A DNA stretch of 64,000 nt from the NCBI RefSeq assembly GCF_905479755.1, contig NZ_CAJQNT010000016.1, positions 1-64,000 of the forward strand. Direction: 5' to 3'. Positions 8,257 through 20,506 of this stretch are shown here, in pieces. The notes under the pieces are model-generated. The model saw only the letters and a list, made by a program, of their open reading frames with translations. It did not search any database and was not told the DNA's origin. Position numbers and translations under genes: made by a program. Position 1 is the first letter of the stretch; each line of letters begins with the position of its first letter. This DNA comes from an uncultured Schumannella sp. (GTDB lineage Bacteria; Actinomycetota; Actinomycetes; Actinomycetales; Microbacteriaceae).

Positions 8257-9252
8257 ATGCGATTCGGAATCTTCATCCCCCAAGGCTGGCGTCACGACCT
8301 CGTTGAGATCGACCCGAAGGATCACTGGGCGACGATGAAGTCGCTCGCCATCGCCGCAGATCAGGGGCCGTGGGAGTCGCTGTGGGTCTACGACCACTTC
8401 CACACGGTGCCGGAGCCGACCGAGGAGGCGACGCACGAGGCGTGGACGCTCATGTCGGCGTTCGGCGCGGTCACCGACCGTATCCGTCTCGGCCAGATGT
8501 GCACCTGCATGGGGTACCGGAATCCCGCCTACCTGGCGAAGGTGGCCGCGACCGTCGACCACATCTCGGGCGGGCGCGCCGAGATGGGGATTGGTGCCGG
8601 GTGGTACGAGCACGAGTGGCGCGCCTATGGCTACGGGTTCCCGACCGCCCCCGAGCGACTGCGGATGCTTGACGAGGGCGTGCAGATCATGCGCCAGGCG
8701 TGGAGCGAGGGCCTCGCCACTCTCGACGGCGAGTTCTTCCAGGTGGACGGCGCGATCGTACGGCCGCTCCCGGTGCAGGAGGGCGGCATCCCGCTCTGGA
8801 TCGCGGGCGGCGGCGAGAAGGTCACGCTGCGCATCGCGGCACAGTACGCGAGCTACACGAACTTCAACGGCAGCCCCGAGGTGTTTGCGCACAAGAGCGA
8901 GCTGCTGCGCGCGCACTGCGAGCGCCTCGGCACCGACTTCTCGGCGATCACGCGCTCCAGCAACTTCAACACCGTAATCGGCGAGACGGATGCGGAGGTG
9001 CAGACAAAGCTCGACGACTACCAGGCGCGCCTCGGTCGCTTCATCTCGGTCGACAAGGCCGCCGAGGTCGTCGCGCAGTACCGTGACCGCAGCGCGGGAG
9101 GGCTTGCCGGCACCCCCGAGCAGGTCATCGAGGTGTTGCGCGAGCGCGAGGCGCTCGGGCTCGGCTACGCCATCCACTACTTCCCCGACGCGGCCTACGA
9201 CCGCTCCGGCATCGAGCTCTTCGAGCGCGAGGTGATCTCCGCCCTCCCGTAG
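8257..9252 (+). CDS. LLM-class F420-dependent oxidoreductase
   Basis: 331 aa TIM-barrel protein of the luciferase-like monooxygenase superfamily, F420-using subgroup. Signatures: MRFGIFIPQGW start strand, WESLWVYDHFHTVP, LGQMCTCMGYRNPAYLAK, GAGWYEHEWRAYGYGFP, and the GTPEQVIE block near the C-terminus. The substrate is unknown. The family is characteristic of actinobacteria that make coenzyme F420. Confidence 0.87.
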   Translation: MRFGIFIPQGWRHDLVEIDPKDHWATMKSLAIAADQGPWESLWVYDHFHTVPEPTEEATHEAWTLMSAFGAVTDRIRLGQMCTCMGYRNPAYLAKVAATVDHISGGRAEMGIGAGWYEHEWRAYGYGFPTAPERLRMLDEGVQIMRQAWSEGLATLDGEFFQVDGAIVRPLPVQEGGIPLWIAGGGEKVTLRIAAQYASYTNFNGSPEVFAHKSELLRAHCERLGTDFSAITRSSNFNTVIGETDAEVQTKLDDYQARLGRFISVDKAAEVVAQYRDRSAGGLAGTPEQVIEVLREREALGLGYAIHYFPDAAYDRSGIELFEREVISALP

Positions 9253-9272
9253 CCCCGCGCCCCGCGCGGGGG

Positions 9273-9274
<2 letters not shown>
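9251..9274. terminator. GC hairpin between convergent LLM and clpB genes
   Basis: AGCCCCGCGC and GCGCGGGGGCT pair with one bulged G around CCC. It spans the two convergent stop codons and could terminate both ways, though no T run is present. Confidence 0.4.
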
Positions 9275-11429
<2,155 letters not shown>

Positions 11430-11440
11430 GGTGCTCCAAA

Positions 11441-11461
11441 CTTGAGTGCTTGCGACTCAAC
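11441..11461. promoter_or_regulatory. HAIR operator (HspR site) of clpB
   Basis: CTTGAGT-N7-ACTCAAC, one mismatch from the CTTGAGT-N7-ACTCAAG consensus bound by HspR. It sits directly downstream of a possible -10 (GATAAA, 11462-11467 on the minus strand), where a repressor would block clpB transcription. Confidence 0.85.
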
Positions 11462-11465
11462 TTTA

Positions 11466-12545
11466 TCACCGGCGGCGCGACGCCGTCACTGTGAACTTGC
11501 TGGTACGGCTGACCTGCCGCGTCGGCCCCACCACGCGCTCGAGCACCGCGCGATGCCCGAGGTGCGAGTTGAAGACCGTCCAGAGCTCGCCACCGCGTCG
11601 CAGCACGCGGGCCGCGCCCGCGAAGATCTCGCGCGAGACGCCGGCATGCACCGCGGCCCCGCTGTGAAAGGGCGGATTCAGCACGATCAGGTCGGCGCTC
11701 TCGGGCGGGCGGGCGGCGAGCGCCGCGTCGCGCTCGACCTCCACCTGGAGTCCATTGGCCGCCATCGTGAGGCGCGCCGACTCGACCGCGGCCGCCGACT
11801 GGTCGCTCGCCAGCACATCCGCCTCGGGGCGCCGTCTCGCCAACGATGCGGCGAGGATGCCCGTGCCACAGCCCAGATCGATCGCCCGCTGAAACGGCGG
11901 CAACTGGCCGAACACGTCGAGCAGCGCCCGCGTGCCGATGTCGACGGAGGTGCCGGCGAACACGCCGCCGGTGGCGACCACCCAGAGCCCGAGGTCATCG
12001 TGGAACTCGCGGCGCGGTTCGACGAGCTCGTTCGGCCGCGGACCGCGCGCGATGAGCAGGCGCGACTTCTGCCGCGCGAGCGAAACGTCGAGCGTGTCGA
12101 AATGCCGCAGCAGCACCTCGTTCATGCGCGGGGTCATGTGCTTGAGCCGCCCGCCCGCGATCACGACGACGGAGGGATCCGCCTCCCGCGCGATGAGTGC
12201 CGCGATCTGCTCGAGCGCCTCGAGCGAGCGCGGCAACCGCACGAGCACGAGGGTCGCCCCCGCGACGAGTTCCGGCGCGAGGGGAAGCTGCTCATACGCG
12301 CCCGTACCGTTCGCGCGGAGCGCCTGCTCGCCGAGCAGCGCATCCTGATGCACGCGCGCGCGGGTCGCGCCACGATCCAGCGCCCCGAGGGTCAGCGCGC
12401 CGTGGGTGTCGCCGATGATCGCGAGGTTCGAGCTCGCCAGCATCGGGCCAGCGTGATCGAGCAGCAGCGCATCGGCGGCATCCCAGGCACGAAGCTCGGG
12501 CGCCTCGAAGTCGGGCCATCGACGCAGGTCGTCGAACGAGAACAT
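11466..12545 (-). CDS. RsmC/RlmG-like rRNA guanine-N2 methyltransferase
   Basis: 359 aa. The C-terminal half is a class I SAM methyltransferase: SAM loop IDLGCGTGILA and catalytic NPPF in LNPPFHSGAAVH. The N-terminal half resembles the degenerate methyltransferase domain of RsmC/RlmG (IIGDTHGALTLG, VRLPRSLEALEQ). These enzymes modify G1207 of 16S or G1835 of 23S rRNA; which applies cannot be decided. TAGACT lies 9 nt before the ATG. The clpB promoter overlaps its 3' end. Confidence 0.8.
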   Translation of the reverse strand: MFSFDDLRRWPDFEAPELRAWDAADALLLDHAGPMLASSNLAIIGDTHGALTLGALDRGATRARVHQDALLGEQALRANGTGAYEQLPLAPELVAGATLVLVRLPRSLEALEQIAALIAREADPSVVVIAGGRLKHMTPRMNEVLLRHFDTLDVSLARQKSRLLIARGPRPNELVEPRREFHDDLGLWVVATGGVFAGTSVDIGTRALLDVFGQLPPFQRAIDLGCGTGILAASLARRRPEADVLASDQSAAAVESARLTMAANGLQVEVERDAALAARPPESADLIVLNPPFHSGAAVHAGVSREIFAGAARVLRRGGELWTVFNSHLGHRAVLERVVGPTRQVSRTSKFTVTASRRR

Positions 12546-12588
12546 GAGGCGCCCAGTCTAGAGGCGCCGCGCCCACGCCCCCCGCGGC

Positions 12589-13638
12589 CTACCCCGCCGT
12601 CGCCGAGAGCACGCGCGTGGCCTCGCGCTCGGTGTCGTCGGTGTTGTTGACGAGATCTCGCGAGCCACGCAGCTTGGCCGCGATGTGCTCGCCGACGGTG
12701 ATCGGCTTGTACAACGGCTCCTCACCCTCGGCGAGGATGCCGGGAAGGGTCGTGATGACGGCGTCGACGTCACCGTCGAAGAAGTACGCGGCCGAACGGC
12801 GGCGGCGGATCGTGCCGTTGATCACCGGGGGCTTGACGCGGTGCAGCGTCGAACGCCACTGGTCGTTCGTCAGTCGGGCGGTCACGTCGCCGAGGTTCAC
12901 GAGTAGCGCGCCGGGCAGCGGCGAGACGTCGTTCCAGCCGCCCTGGTCGTCGAGCACCTGGAGCCCCTTGACGTCGTCGGCCCAGAGCAGGGTCACGATG
13001 CCGAAGTCGGTGTGCTCGCCCATGCCGATCAGGTCGCCGTCGAGTTCGACCTTCGCGCCGTCGGGCAGCGCGTAGTTGTTCATGCGCAGCACGTCGAGCG
13101 AGTGGTCGGCCATCGCCGAGAGCGTGCCGGTCGGCAGGTGGAGGGCGTCTTCGAAGATGCGGATCATGACGTGCGCGACCGAGCCGGCGTGCGCCATCCA
13201 GTTCTCGACGTCGGACTGGAACTCGTCAACCTCGGGCCAGATGTTGGCGGCGTAGTCGATCGGGTCGAGTTCGACGTGCGGGTAGTCGGCCTGCGTGGCG
13301 CCGGTGTTGAAGGCCTCGAAGAAGTCGTTCATGCGCTCGGCCTTCTCCACACCGAGGCTGTAGCTCAGGCGCTCCGACTTGGGCGGCGAGTAGCCGCGGT
13401 TGATGCCCTTCGGCGCGCAGTACTGCTTCTTCTCCTCCAGCGGCAGGGCGAAGAAGCGGTCGATCGCGCGGCCGAGGCGCTGCCAGGTCTCGAGCGGGAT
13501 GCCGTGGCCGGTGATCTGCATGAAGCCGACCGTGCGGGCGGCCTCATCGATTTGGCGGGCGATCTCGCGGCGCTCCTCCTCGGTGCCGTCACCGATGTAG
13601 GCGCTGATGTCGATGGCGGGGACGGTGAATGCAGACAT
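12589..13638 (-). CDS. isopenicillin-N-synthase-family 2-oxoglutarate/Fe(II) dioxygenase
   Basis: 349 aa. N-terminal DIOX_N region (VPAIDISAYIG, GFMQITGHGIP) and double-stranded beta-helix core with Fe ligands His-x-Asp in EHTDFGIVTLL and a distal His in STLHRVKPP, followed by RRRSAAYFFDGD. The substrate is unknown. ATG 13638 is chosen over one 5 codons upstream because AGGAG lies 7 nt before it. It is divergent from an XRE-cupin regulator that probably controls it. Confidence 0.83.
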   Translation of the reverse strand: MSAFTVPAIDISAYIGDGTEEERREIARQIDEAARTVGFMQITGHGIPLETWQRLGRAIDRFFALPLEEKKQYCAPKGINRGYSPPKSERLSYSLGVEKAERMNDFFEAFNTGATQADYPHVELDPIDYAANIWPEVDEFQSDVENWMAHAGSVAHVMIRIFEDALHLPTGTLSAMADHSLDVLRMNNYALPDGAKVELDGDLIGMGEHTDFGIVTLLWADDVKGLQVLDDQGGWNDVSPLPGALLVNLGDVTARLTNDQWRSTLHRVKPPVINGTIRRRRSAAYFFDGDVDAVITTLPGILAEGEEPLYKPITVGEHIAAKLRGSRDLVNNTDDTEREATRVLSATAG

Positions 13639-13677
13639 GTAGGCTCTCCTCACGATCGCGATCCGAGGGATTGCGGC

Positions 13678-13696
13678 TGATAGGTATTGGTTATCA
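13678..13696. promoter_or_regulatory. candidate operator between oxygenase and XRE regulator genes
   Basis: TGATA and TATCA half-sites separated by 9 nt in the 63-nt divergent intergenic region. This is a plausible but untested site for the adjacent regulator. Confidence 0.3.
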
Positions 13697-13701
13697 CCAT
13701 C

Positions 13702-14361
13702 ATGTCCGATTCCCCGCGCGAGCAGGTTTCCGACGCGTTACAAATCGATGAGAACGACCGCGTCCTCGGCGTCATCGGCACCGCGATCGCCGAGGCCCGC
13801 ACCGCCGCGGGGCTCTCGATGCGCGAACTCGCCCGCCGCGCCAAGGTCAGCCAGCCCTTCCTCAGCCAGGTCGAGCGCGGGCGCACCGTTCCCTCGCTGC
13901 TGACCTTGTACCGGATCGCCGGCGCGCTCGAGATCTCGCCCAGTTCGCTCATGCCCGCGATCGGCGGCGAGAGCGAGACGCTCGTCGTGCGCGCGGGCGA
14001 CGGCGCCCGGCTCCCCGTGAGCGACCGACCCGACGCGGCCGTCGGACGGCTGCTGGCCGCCGGGCCCGACCACCGGCTCGAGGTCGTCGAGTACCGCATC
14101 CGCCCCGGCGAGGATCTCGGCGGCTGGTTCGAATCGACCGGCGAGATGACCGTCTACCTCGTCGAGGGATCGCTCGAGGTCGACATCGAGACCGAGGGCG
14201 AGCAGGTCCGAAACTGGACGCTCACCGCGGGGGATGCGATCACGCATCCCGCCGAGCACCCGCACCGGTGGAAGCCCGGGCCCGAGGGGGCCACCGTGCT
14301 GCTGGCGCTCGCGCGCGAGATCGGCAGCGCGCATCCCGGCCGGCGGCAGGTCGAGAACTGA
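13702..14361 (+). CDS. XRE-family regulator with C-terminal cupin domain
   Basis: 219 aa. The HTH_3 domain (about residues 20-75) contains MRELARRAKVSQPFLSQVERGR, a classic helix-turn-helix. The C-terminal cupin (about 100-205) contains GEMTVYLVEGSLEVDIE and GDAITHPAEHPHRWKP and would sense a small ligand. The ATG at 13702 is preferred to an in-frame TTG at 13687; neither has a good Shine-Dalgarno. Divergent from the dioxygenase gene, so a local regulator is inferred. Confidence 0.83.
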   Translation: MSDSPREQVSDALQIDENDRVLGVIGTAIAEARTAAGLSMRELARRAKVSQPFLSQVERGRTVPSLLTLYRIAGALEISPSSLMPAIGGESETLVVRAGDGARLPVSDRPDAAVGRLLAAGPDHRLEVVEYRIRPGEDLGGWFESTGEMTVYLVEGSLEVDIETEGEQVRNWTLTAGDAITHPAEHPHRWKPGPEGATVLLALAREIGSAHPGRRQVEN

Positions 14362-14364
14362 ACC

Positions 14365-14787
14365 TCAGTCGGTGGGCGGCATCGGTCGCCACACGACGAC
14401 CTGGTTGCGCTTCATGCGGGTGCCGGCGCGCAGACTCACCACGTCGCCACGCGCACCCGCCGCGAACACGCGGCGGCCGGGGCGGTTGAGCAGCTCGTCG
14501 GCGAGGGCGCCCTCCAGCTCGCGCACCCGCTCGGCGAGCGCCTGCACCTCGTTCTCGAGTTCGAGGATGCGGCGGATGCCCTCCAGGTTGAGCCCCTCGG
14601 AGCTGAGGCGCGCGATCTCCCGCAGCTGCACCACGTCGCGCATCGAGTAGCGGCGCGACTGCCCCGCCGTGCGGCGCGGACTGACGAGCCCCATGCGGTC
14701 GTACTGCCGCAGGGTCTGGGGATGCATTCCGCTCAGTTCGGCCGCGACGGCGATCGCGAACAGCGGGCTGTTCTCGTCAACGGTCAT
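14365..14787 (-). CDS. hspR: HspR, MerR-family heat-shock repressor
   Basis: 140 aa. The MerR-type winged HTH is at the N-terminus (AAELSGMHPQTLRQYDRMGLVSPRRT and the YSMRDVVQLREIARLSSEG wing), followed by a helical coiled-coil (LENEVQALAERVRELEGAL). HspR represses chaperone genes at HAIR sites with DnaK as co-repressor. It is the last gene of dnaK-grpE-dnaJ-hspR, and HAIR sites lie upstream of that operon and of clpB, so autoregulation is expected. Confidence 0.92.
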   Translation of the reverse strand: MTVDENSPLFAIAVAAELSGMHPQTLRQYDRMGLVSPRRTAGQSRRYSMRDVVQLREIARLSSEGLNLEGIRRILELENEVQALAERVRELEGALADELLNRPGRRVFAAGARGDVVSLRAGTRMKRNQVVVWRPMPPTD

Positions 14788-14802
14788 CGCGTCCCCCGTG
14801 CC

Positions 14803-15804
14803 TTAAGCGTTCCGAGCTCGACTCAAGAGATCATCTCGCGGATTCTCCGCCGGCATCGCCGCGGCAAACGCGTCGAGCGCCTCGCGCGCCTTGTCGGGCA
14901 GGTGACTCGGCACCGCGACGACGACGCTGGCGAGCAGATCGCCGGTGCCCTTCGCGGTGGCGATGCCGCGCCCCTTGACGCGCAGCACGCGCCCGCTCGG
15001 CGTTCCCGGCGCCACCCGCAGGCGCACCGGGTCACCGTCGAGGGTCGGAACCTCGATCGTCGCGCCCGCGACCGCCTCCACGAAGGTGACCGGAACATCC
15101 ACCCGCAGGTTCAGTCCGTCGCGGGTGAAGACCGGATGCGGTCGCACCGACACCGCGATCACCAGATCGCCGGGCTGGCCGCCGTCGGGGCTCGGCGACC
15201 CGGCTCCGCGCACGCGGATCTTCTGGCCGTCGGCGACCCCCGCCGGGATCTTCGCCTTGGTGGTGCGCCCGCTCTGCATCTGGATGCTCACGGTGGTGCC
15301 GTGAATGGCGTCGAGGAAGTCGATGGTGGTCGCCCCGACCGCGTCGGCGCCCTTGGAGGGGCCGCCGAAGCCGCGGTAACCACCACTGGAGGTTCCGAAT
15401 CCGCCGCCGCTCGCGCCGCCGAACATCCCGCCCAGCAGGTCCTCGAATTCGGACTGCCGGGCGTTCGCGCGACGAGAGCCACGCGGACCGCCCGGCTGAC
15501 CGAACAGCCCACTGAACACGTCGTCGAACCCGCCCTGCGGACCGCCCGCCGTGAAGCGGGCGCCACCGGCGCCCATCGCGCGCAACTGGTCGTACTCGGC
15601 GCGCTGCTCCGGATCGGAGAGCACCGAGTACGCCTCGCTGATCTCCTTGAACCGCGCCTCGGCCTTGGCATCGCCCGGGTTCGAGTCCGGGTGATACTGC
15701 CGCGCCAGCTTGCGGTACACCTTCTTCAGTTCGGCGTCGGAGGCCTCCTTCGACGCGCCCAGCACGGCGTAGAAGTCCTTGTCGAACCAGTCCTGACTGG
15801 CCAT
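14803..15804 (-). CDS. dnaJ: DnaJ/CbpA-type J-domain co-chaperone without zinc finger
   Basis: 333 aa. The J domain is at residues about 8-75 with the HPD motif in RQYHPDSNPGD. A Gly/Phe-rich linker (about 80-165) leads to the two C-terminal beta-barrel substrate domains. The protein contains no cysteine, so the CxxCxGxG zinc-finger repeats of classical DnaJ are missing. ATG 15804 is chosen because the J domain starts 8 residues later; a longer frame to 15855 overlaps grpE. Confidence 0.88.
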   Translation of the reverse strand: MASQDWFDKDFYAVLGASKEASDAELKKVYRKLARQYHPDSNPGDAKAEARFKEISEAYSVLSDPEQRAEYDQLRAMGAGGARFTAGGPQGGFDDVFSGLFGQPGGPRGSRRANARQSEFEDLLGGMFGGASGGGFGTSSGGYRGFGGPSKGADAVGATTIDFLDAIHGTTVSIQMQSGRTTKAKIPAGVADGQKIRVRGAGSPSPDGGQPGDLVIAVSVRPHPVFTRDGLNLRVDVPVTFVEAVAGATIEVPTLDGDPVRLRVAPGTPSGRVLRVKGRGIATAKGTGDLLASVVVAVPSHLPDKAREALDAFAAAMPAENPRDDLLSRARNA

Positions 15805-15820
15805 CGGAGCTCCGCTCGTT

Positions 15821-16429
15821 CTATTCGGGGACGCTGACGGCGACCTTGGCGGCACGGATCAGCCGCTCGCCCAGAGCGTATCCGGGCTCGATCACGTCGG
15901 CGACGGTGTTGACCGTCACCTCCGCGCTCGGCAACTGCACGAGGGCCTCGTGAAGCTTCGGGTCGAAGGGTTCGCCCTTCTCACCGACGCGCCGCAGGCC
16001 GTACTTCTCGAAACCCGCCCGGATCTTCTGGGAGACGATCGTGAGCGGGCTGCCCTCGACCAGGTCTCCGTGCGCGTCCGCGCGATCGAGGTCATCGATC
16101 GCCGGGAGCAGCGAGCGGATCACCTCAGCGATGACCGCCTCGCGGTTCGCCTGGCGATCGCGCTCCACCCGGGTGCGGAAGTTCTTGAGTTCGGCCTCGG
16201 CCCGAGCGGCCCGCTCGCGGTACTCCGCGACCAGGTCCCGCTCGGCCTCGGCCAGCAACTCAAGGTCGGCGTCGCTCAGCTCGACATCGGCGTCCTCGGC
16301 CGCGATCAGATCCTCGACCCCGTCCACCTCGGCGGTGGCGCCGTCCTCCGACGCCACCTCCTCGGTCGACTCGTCGGGCGCCTCATCGGGCGTCGTGTGC
16401 TCGTCGTTGTTGCTTCGCTCGTCCGACAT
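15821..16429 (-). CDS. grpE: GrpE nucleotide exchange factor
   Basis: 202 aa. A very acidic N-terminal tail (about 50 residues of Asp/Glu/Ala) is followed by a long helix (AEAERDLVAEYRERAARAEAELKNFRTR) and the beta domain with FDPKLHEALVQLPS and VIEPGYALGERLIRAAKVAVS. It releases ADP from DnaK. The ATG begins 2 nt after the dnaK stop. Confidence 0.93.
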   Translation of the reverse strand: MSDERSNNDEHTTPDEAPDESTEEVASEDGATAEVDGVEDLIAAEDADVELSDADLELLAEAERDLVAEYRERAARAEAELKNFRTRVERDRQANREAVIAEVIRSLLPAIDDLDRADAHGDLVEGSPLTIVSQKIRAGFEKYGLRRVGEKGEPFDPKLHEALVQLPSAEVTVNTVADVIEPGYALGERLIRAAKVAVSVPE

Positions 16430-16431
16430 GA

Positions 16432-18342
<1,911 letters not shown>

Positions 18343-18346
18343 TCAC

Positions 18347-18367
18347 CTTGAGTCGTGCGCTATCAAG
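18347..18367. promoter_or_regulatory. HAIR operator proximal to dnaK
   Basis: CTTGAGT-N7-TATCAAG read on the plus strand; one half-site is perfect and the other has one or two mismatches. It overlaps the downstream edge of the dnaK -10 element. Confidence 0.75.
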
Positions 18368-18393
18368 TTTAGGGCGGCGGAAGCCCGCGTCAA
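18366..18393 (-). promoter_or_regulatory. dnaK operon promoter
   Basis: On the minus strand TTGACG (18393-18388) and TAAACT (18371-18366) are separated by 16 bp. The pair is framed by the two HAIR sites, so an HspR dimer on each side could occlude it. Confidence 0.65.
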
Positions 18394-18408
18394 GTTGACA
18401 CAGGGAAT

Positions 18409-18429
18409 CTTGAGCCTTCTCGACTCAAG
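18409..18429. promoter_or_regulatory. HAIR operator distal to dnaK
   Basis: CTTGAGC-N7-ACTCAAG, one mismatch from consensus. It lies upstream of the dnaK -35 and only 60 nt before the divergent MFS gene. Confidence 0.82.
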
Positions 18430-18476
18430 TCGCGCCGCGCCGGGGGCGACGTTACCGAGAGTTCACCCGGCGGCAG

Positions 18477-18482
18477 TAGCGT
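18477..18482 (+). promoter_or_regulatory. -10 hexamer of leaderless MFS transporter gene
   Basis: TAGCGT, 6 nt before the ATG at 18489. The distal dnaK HAIR site ends 48 nt upstream of it. Confidence 0.5.
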
Positions 18483-18488
18483 GCGTGC

Positions 18489-19958
18489 ATGACCGAGACC
18501 ACGCCCGGTGCCGACGACGCTGACGACACCACCGCACCCCCCACCCCGCCGATCTTCGGCAACACCCGCGCGATCGGGACGGTGGGGCAAGGCCTCATCG
18601 AAGACCAGCCGATCCCCAAGTCGCGCGTGCGCGCCTGGGCGCTCTGGGACTGGGGGTCGGCGTCATTCAACGCCGTCGTCACCACGTTCGTGTTCTCGAC
18701 CTATCTCGCGAGCAGCCTCTTCGTCGACCCCGAGATCGTCGCCGCGGCGGCGGGCAACGACAACGACCCGGCGCTCGTGCTCGCCGAGGCGAACAACGCG
18801 ACCGTGATCTCGGGCGCGCTCACCATCGCGGGCGTGCTCGTCGCGCTGCTCGCCCCGATCCTCGGCCAGCGCTCCGACGGATCCGGTCGTCGCAAGCTCT
18901 GGCTCGGCATCAACACCGGCCTCGTGGTGCTCGCCATGGCCGCAATGTTCTTCGTCGCGCCCGTGCCGAGCTACATCTACCTCGGCGCCGCGCTGCTCGC
19001 CGCCGGCAACCTGTTCTTCGAGTTCGCGAGCGTCAACTACAACGCGATGCTCGTGCAGGTCTCGACGCCGAAGACCGTCGGACGCGTCTCCGGATTCGGC
19101 TGGGGCATGGGCTACGTCGGCGGCATCGTGCTGCTCATCATGTTGCTCGTGCTGTTCATCCAGAACTTCGGCAGCGACACCGGCAACGGACTGCTCAACG
19201 TGCCGTTCGGCACCGAGGGCGGCGCCCTCGACATCCGCTTCGCCATCCTGGTCTCGGCGCTCTGGTTCGCCGTGTTCGCCCTCCCGGTGTTGATCAGCGT
19301 TCCCGAAATCCCGAAGAAGGCCCGCGAGAACCGGGTCAGCATCCTCGGCAGCTACCGCCAGCTGTTCCGCACCATCGCGGCCCTCGCGCGCAAGAGCCCG
19401 CAGGTGCTCATGTTCCTGCTGGCGAGCGCCGTGTTCCGCGACGGACTGGCGGCCGTGTTCACCTTCGGCGCCATCATCGCCGCGCAGGTCTTCGGCTTCA
19501 GCTCGACCGAGGTCATCTACTTCGCCGTCGCGGCGAACGTCGTCGCCGGCATCGGCACCTTCATCGGCGGGTGGGTCGACGACAAGCTCGGCGCCAAGAA
19601 CGTCATCATCGGCTCGCTCATCGGACTCGTCGGCGCCGGACTCGCCGTCCTGTTCATCGGCGACGCGAAGACCGGCTTCTGGATCGCGGGGCTCTTCCTG
19701 ACGCTCTTCGTCGGCCCCGTGCAGGCGGCCAGCCGCAGCTTCCTGGCGCGGATCACGCCCCCCGGCCGCGAAGGCGAGATCTTCGGCCTGTACGCCACCA
19801 CCGGTCGCGCCGTGAGCTTCCTCGCGCCGGGCCTGTTCACGATGTTCGTCGGGTTCACCGGCGACACCCGCTTCGGCATCATCGGCATCGTGCTCGTGCT
19901 CCTGGCGGGCCTGGCACTCATGCTGCCGGTCAAGGCGAAGCAGTCGCAGATCGAGTAG
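18489..19958 (+). CDS. MFS transporter, UMF1/Atg22-like
   Basis: 489 aa with about 12 transmembrane helices after a roughly 45-residue hydrophilic N-terminus. The region VNYNAMLVQVSTPKTVGRVSGFGWGMGYVGG is typical of the UMF1 (vacuole-effluxer-like) branch of the major facilitator superfamily. In bacteria the substrates are poorly defined; nutrient or amino-acid export is a guess. Divergent from dnaK. Confidence 0.8.
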   Translation: MTETTPGADDADDTTAPPTPPIFGNTRAIGTVGQGLIEDQPIPKSRVRAWALWDWGSASFNAVVTTFVFSTYLASSLFVDPEIVAAAAGNDNDPALVLAEANNATVISGALTIAGVLVALLAPILGQRSDGSGRRKLWLGINTGLVVLAMAAMFFVAPVPSYIYLGAALLAAGNLFFEFASVNYNAMLVQVSTPKTVGRVSGFGWGMGYVGGIVLLIMLLVLFIQNFGSDTGNGLLNVPFGTEGGALDIRFAILVSALWFAVFALPVLISVPEIPKKARENRVSILGSYRQLFRTIAALARKSPQVLMFLLASAVFRDGLAAVFTFGAIIAAQVFGFSSTEVIYFAVAANVVAGIGTFIGGWVDDKLGAKNVIIGSLIGLVGAGLAVLFIGDAKTGFWIAGLFLTLFVGPVQAASRSFLARITPPGREGEIFGLYATTGRAVSFLAPGLFTMFVGFTGDTRFGIIGIVLVLLAGLALMLPVKAKQSQIE

Positions 19959-20025
19959 CGGCGCGGGGTGCGGCGCCGCACCTGGGCAGGCGCTGAAGGG
20001 CCTGGCCCGAGGCGCCGCGCCCGCG

Positions 20026-20031
20026 TAGCGT
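20026..20031 (+). promoter_or_regulatory. -10 hexamer of leaderless MarR-family gene
   Basis: TAGCGT, 6 nt before the ATG at 20038. Confidence 0.5.
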
Positions 20032-20037
20032 GGAGGC

Positions 20038-20499
20038 ATGAACGGCACGCCCGAAGGCGCCGCGCGCCCGCTCGGATTCTGGATCAACCTGGTCGATCGA
20101 CTTCTCGACGAGAAGCTCGACGAAATGCTCATCGAGCACGGCGTCACGCATCGACAGTGGCAGTTGCTCACCGTGCTCTCGCGCGGACCGGCCGACCTGC
20201 CGACGCTCGATGCGACCATCTCGCCGTATCTCGCCGACAACCCGGACGACCCGGAGTCGAGCGCGGAGCACCTGGCCGAGCTCGTCGACAGCGACTGGCT
20301 GGCGCTTCACGGCGGGCGCTACAAACTCACCGAATCCGGCACCAACGTGTTCGAGCGCCTGAGTGCCGTCGTCACCGAACACCTCACCTCGCTCGGCGCC
20401 GGGCTGAGCGAAGAGCAGTACGCGCAGACCCTCGCGGCGCTGGAACGGGTGGCGCGCAACCTCGGCTGGTCGGACGGCCCCGAGGGCGACATCCCGTAG
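20038..20499 (+). CDS. MarR-family transcriptional regulator
   Basis: 153 aa. A winged helix-turn-helix protein: GVTHRQWQLLTVLSRGP recognition region, HLAELVDSDWLAL, and the wing YKLTESGTNVFERL. It ends 7 nt from the 3' end of the carotenoid operon, on the opposite strand. In Corynebacterium a MarR protein (CrtR) controls a related crt operon from its 5' side; a role here is suggestive only. Confidence 0.78.
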   Translation: MNGTPEGAARPLGFWINLVDRLLDEKLDEMLIEHGVTHRQWQLLTVLSRGPADLPTLDATISPYLADNPDDPESSAEHLAELVDSDWLALHGGRYKLTESGTNVFERLSAVVTEHLTSLGAGLSEEQYAQTLAALERVARNLGWSDGPEGDIP

Positions 20500-20506
20500 C
20501 GAGCGC

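Noticed and set aside
5830-9177. 1115-codon open frame on the minus strand
   Set aside because: It lies antisense to threonine aldolase, acyl-CoA ligase and LLM oxidoreductase, all strongly recognised. Its His/Arg/Asp-rich translation is the usual shadow in high-GC DNA.
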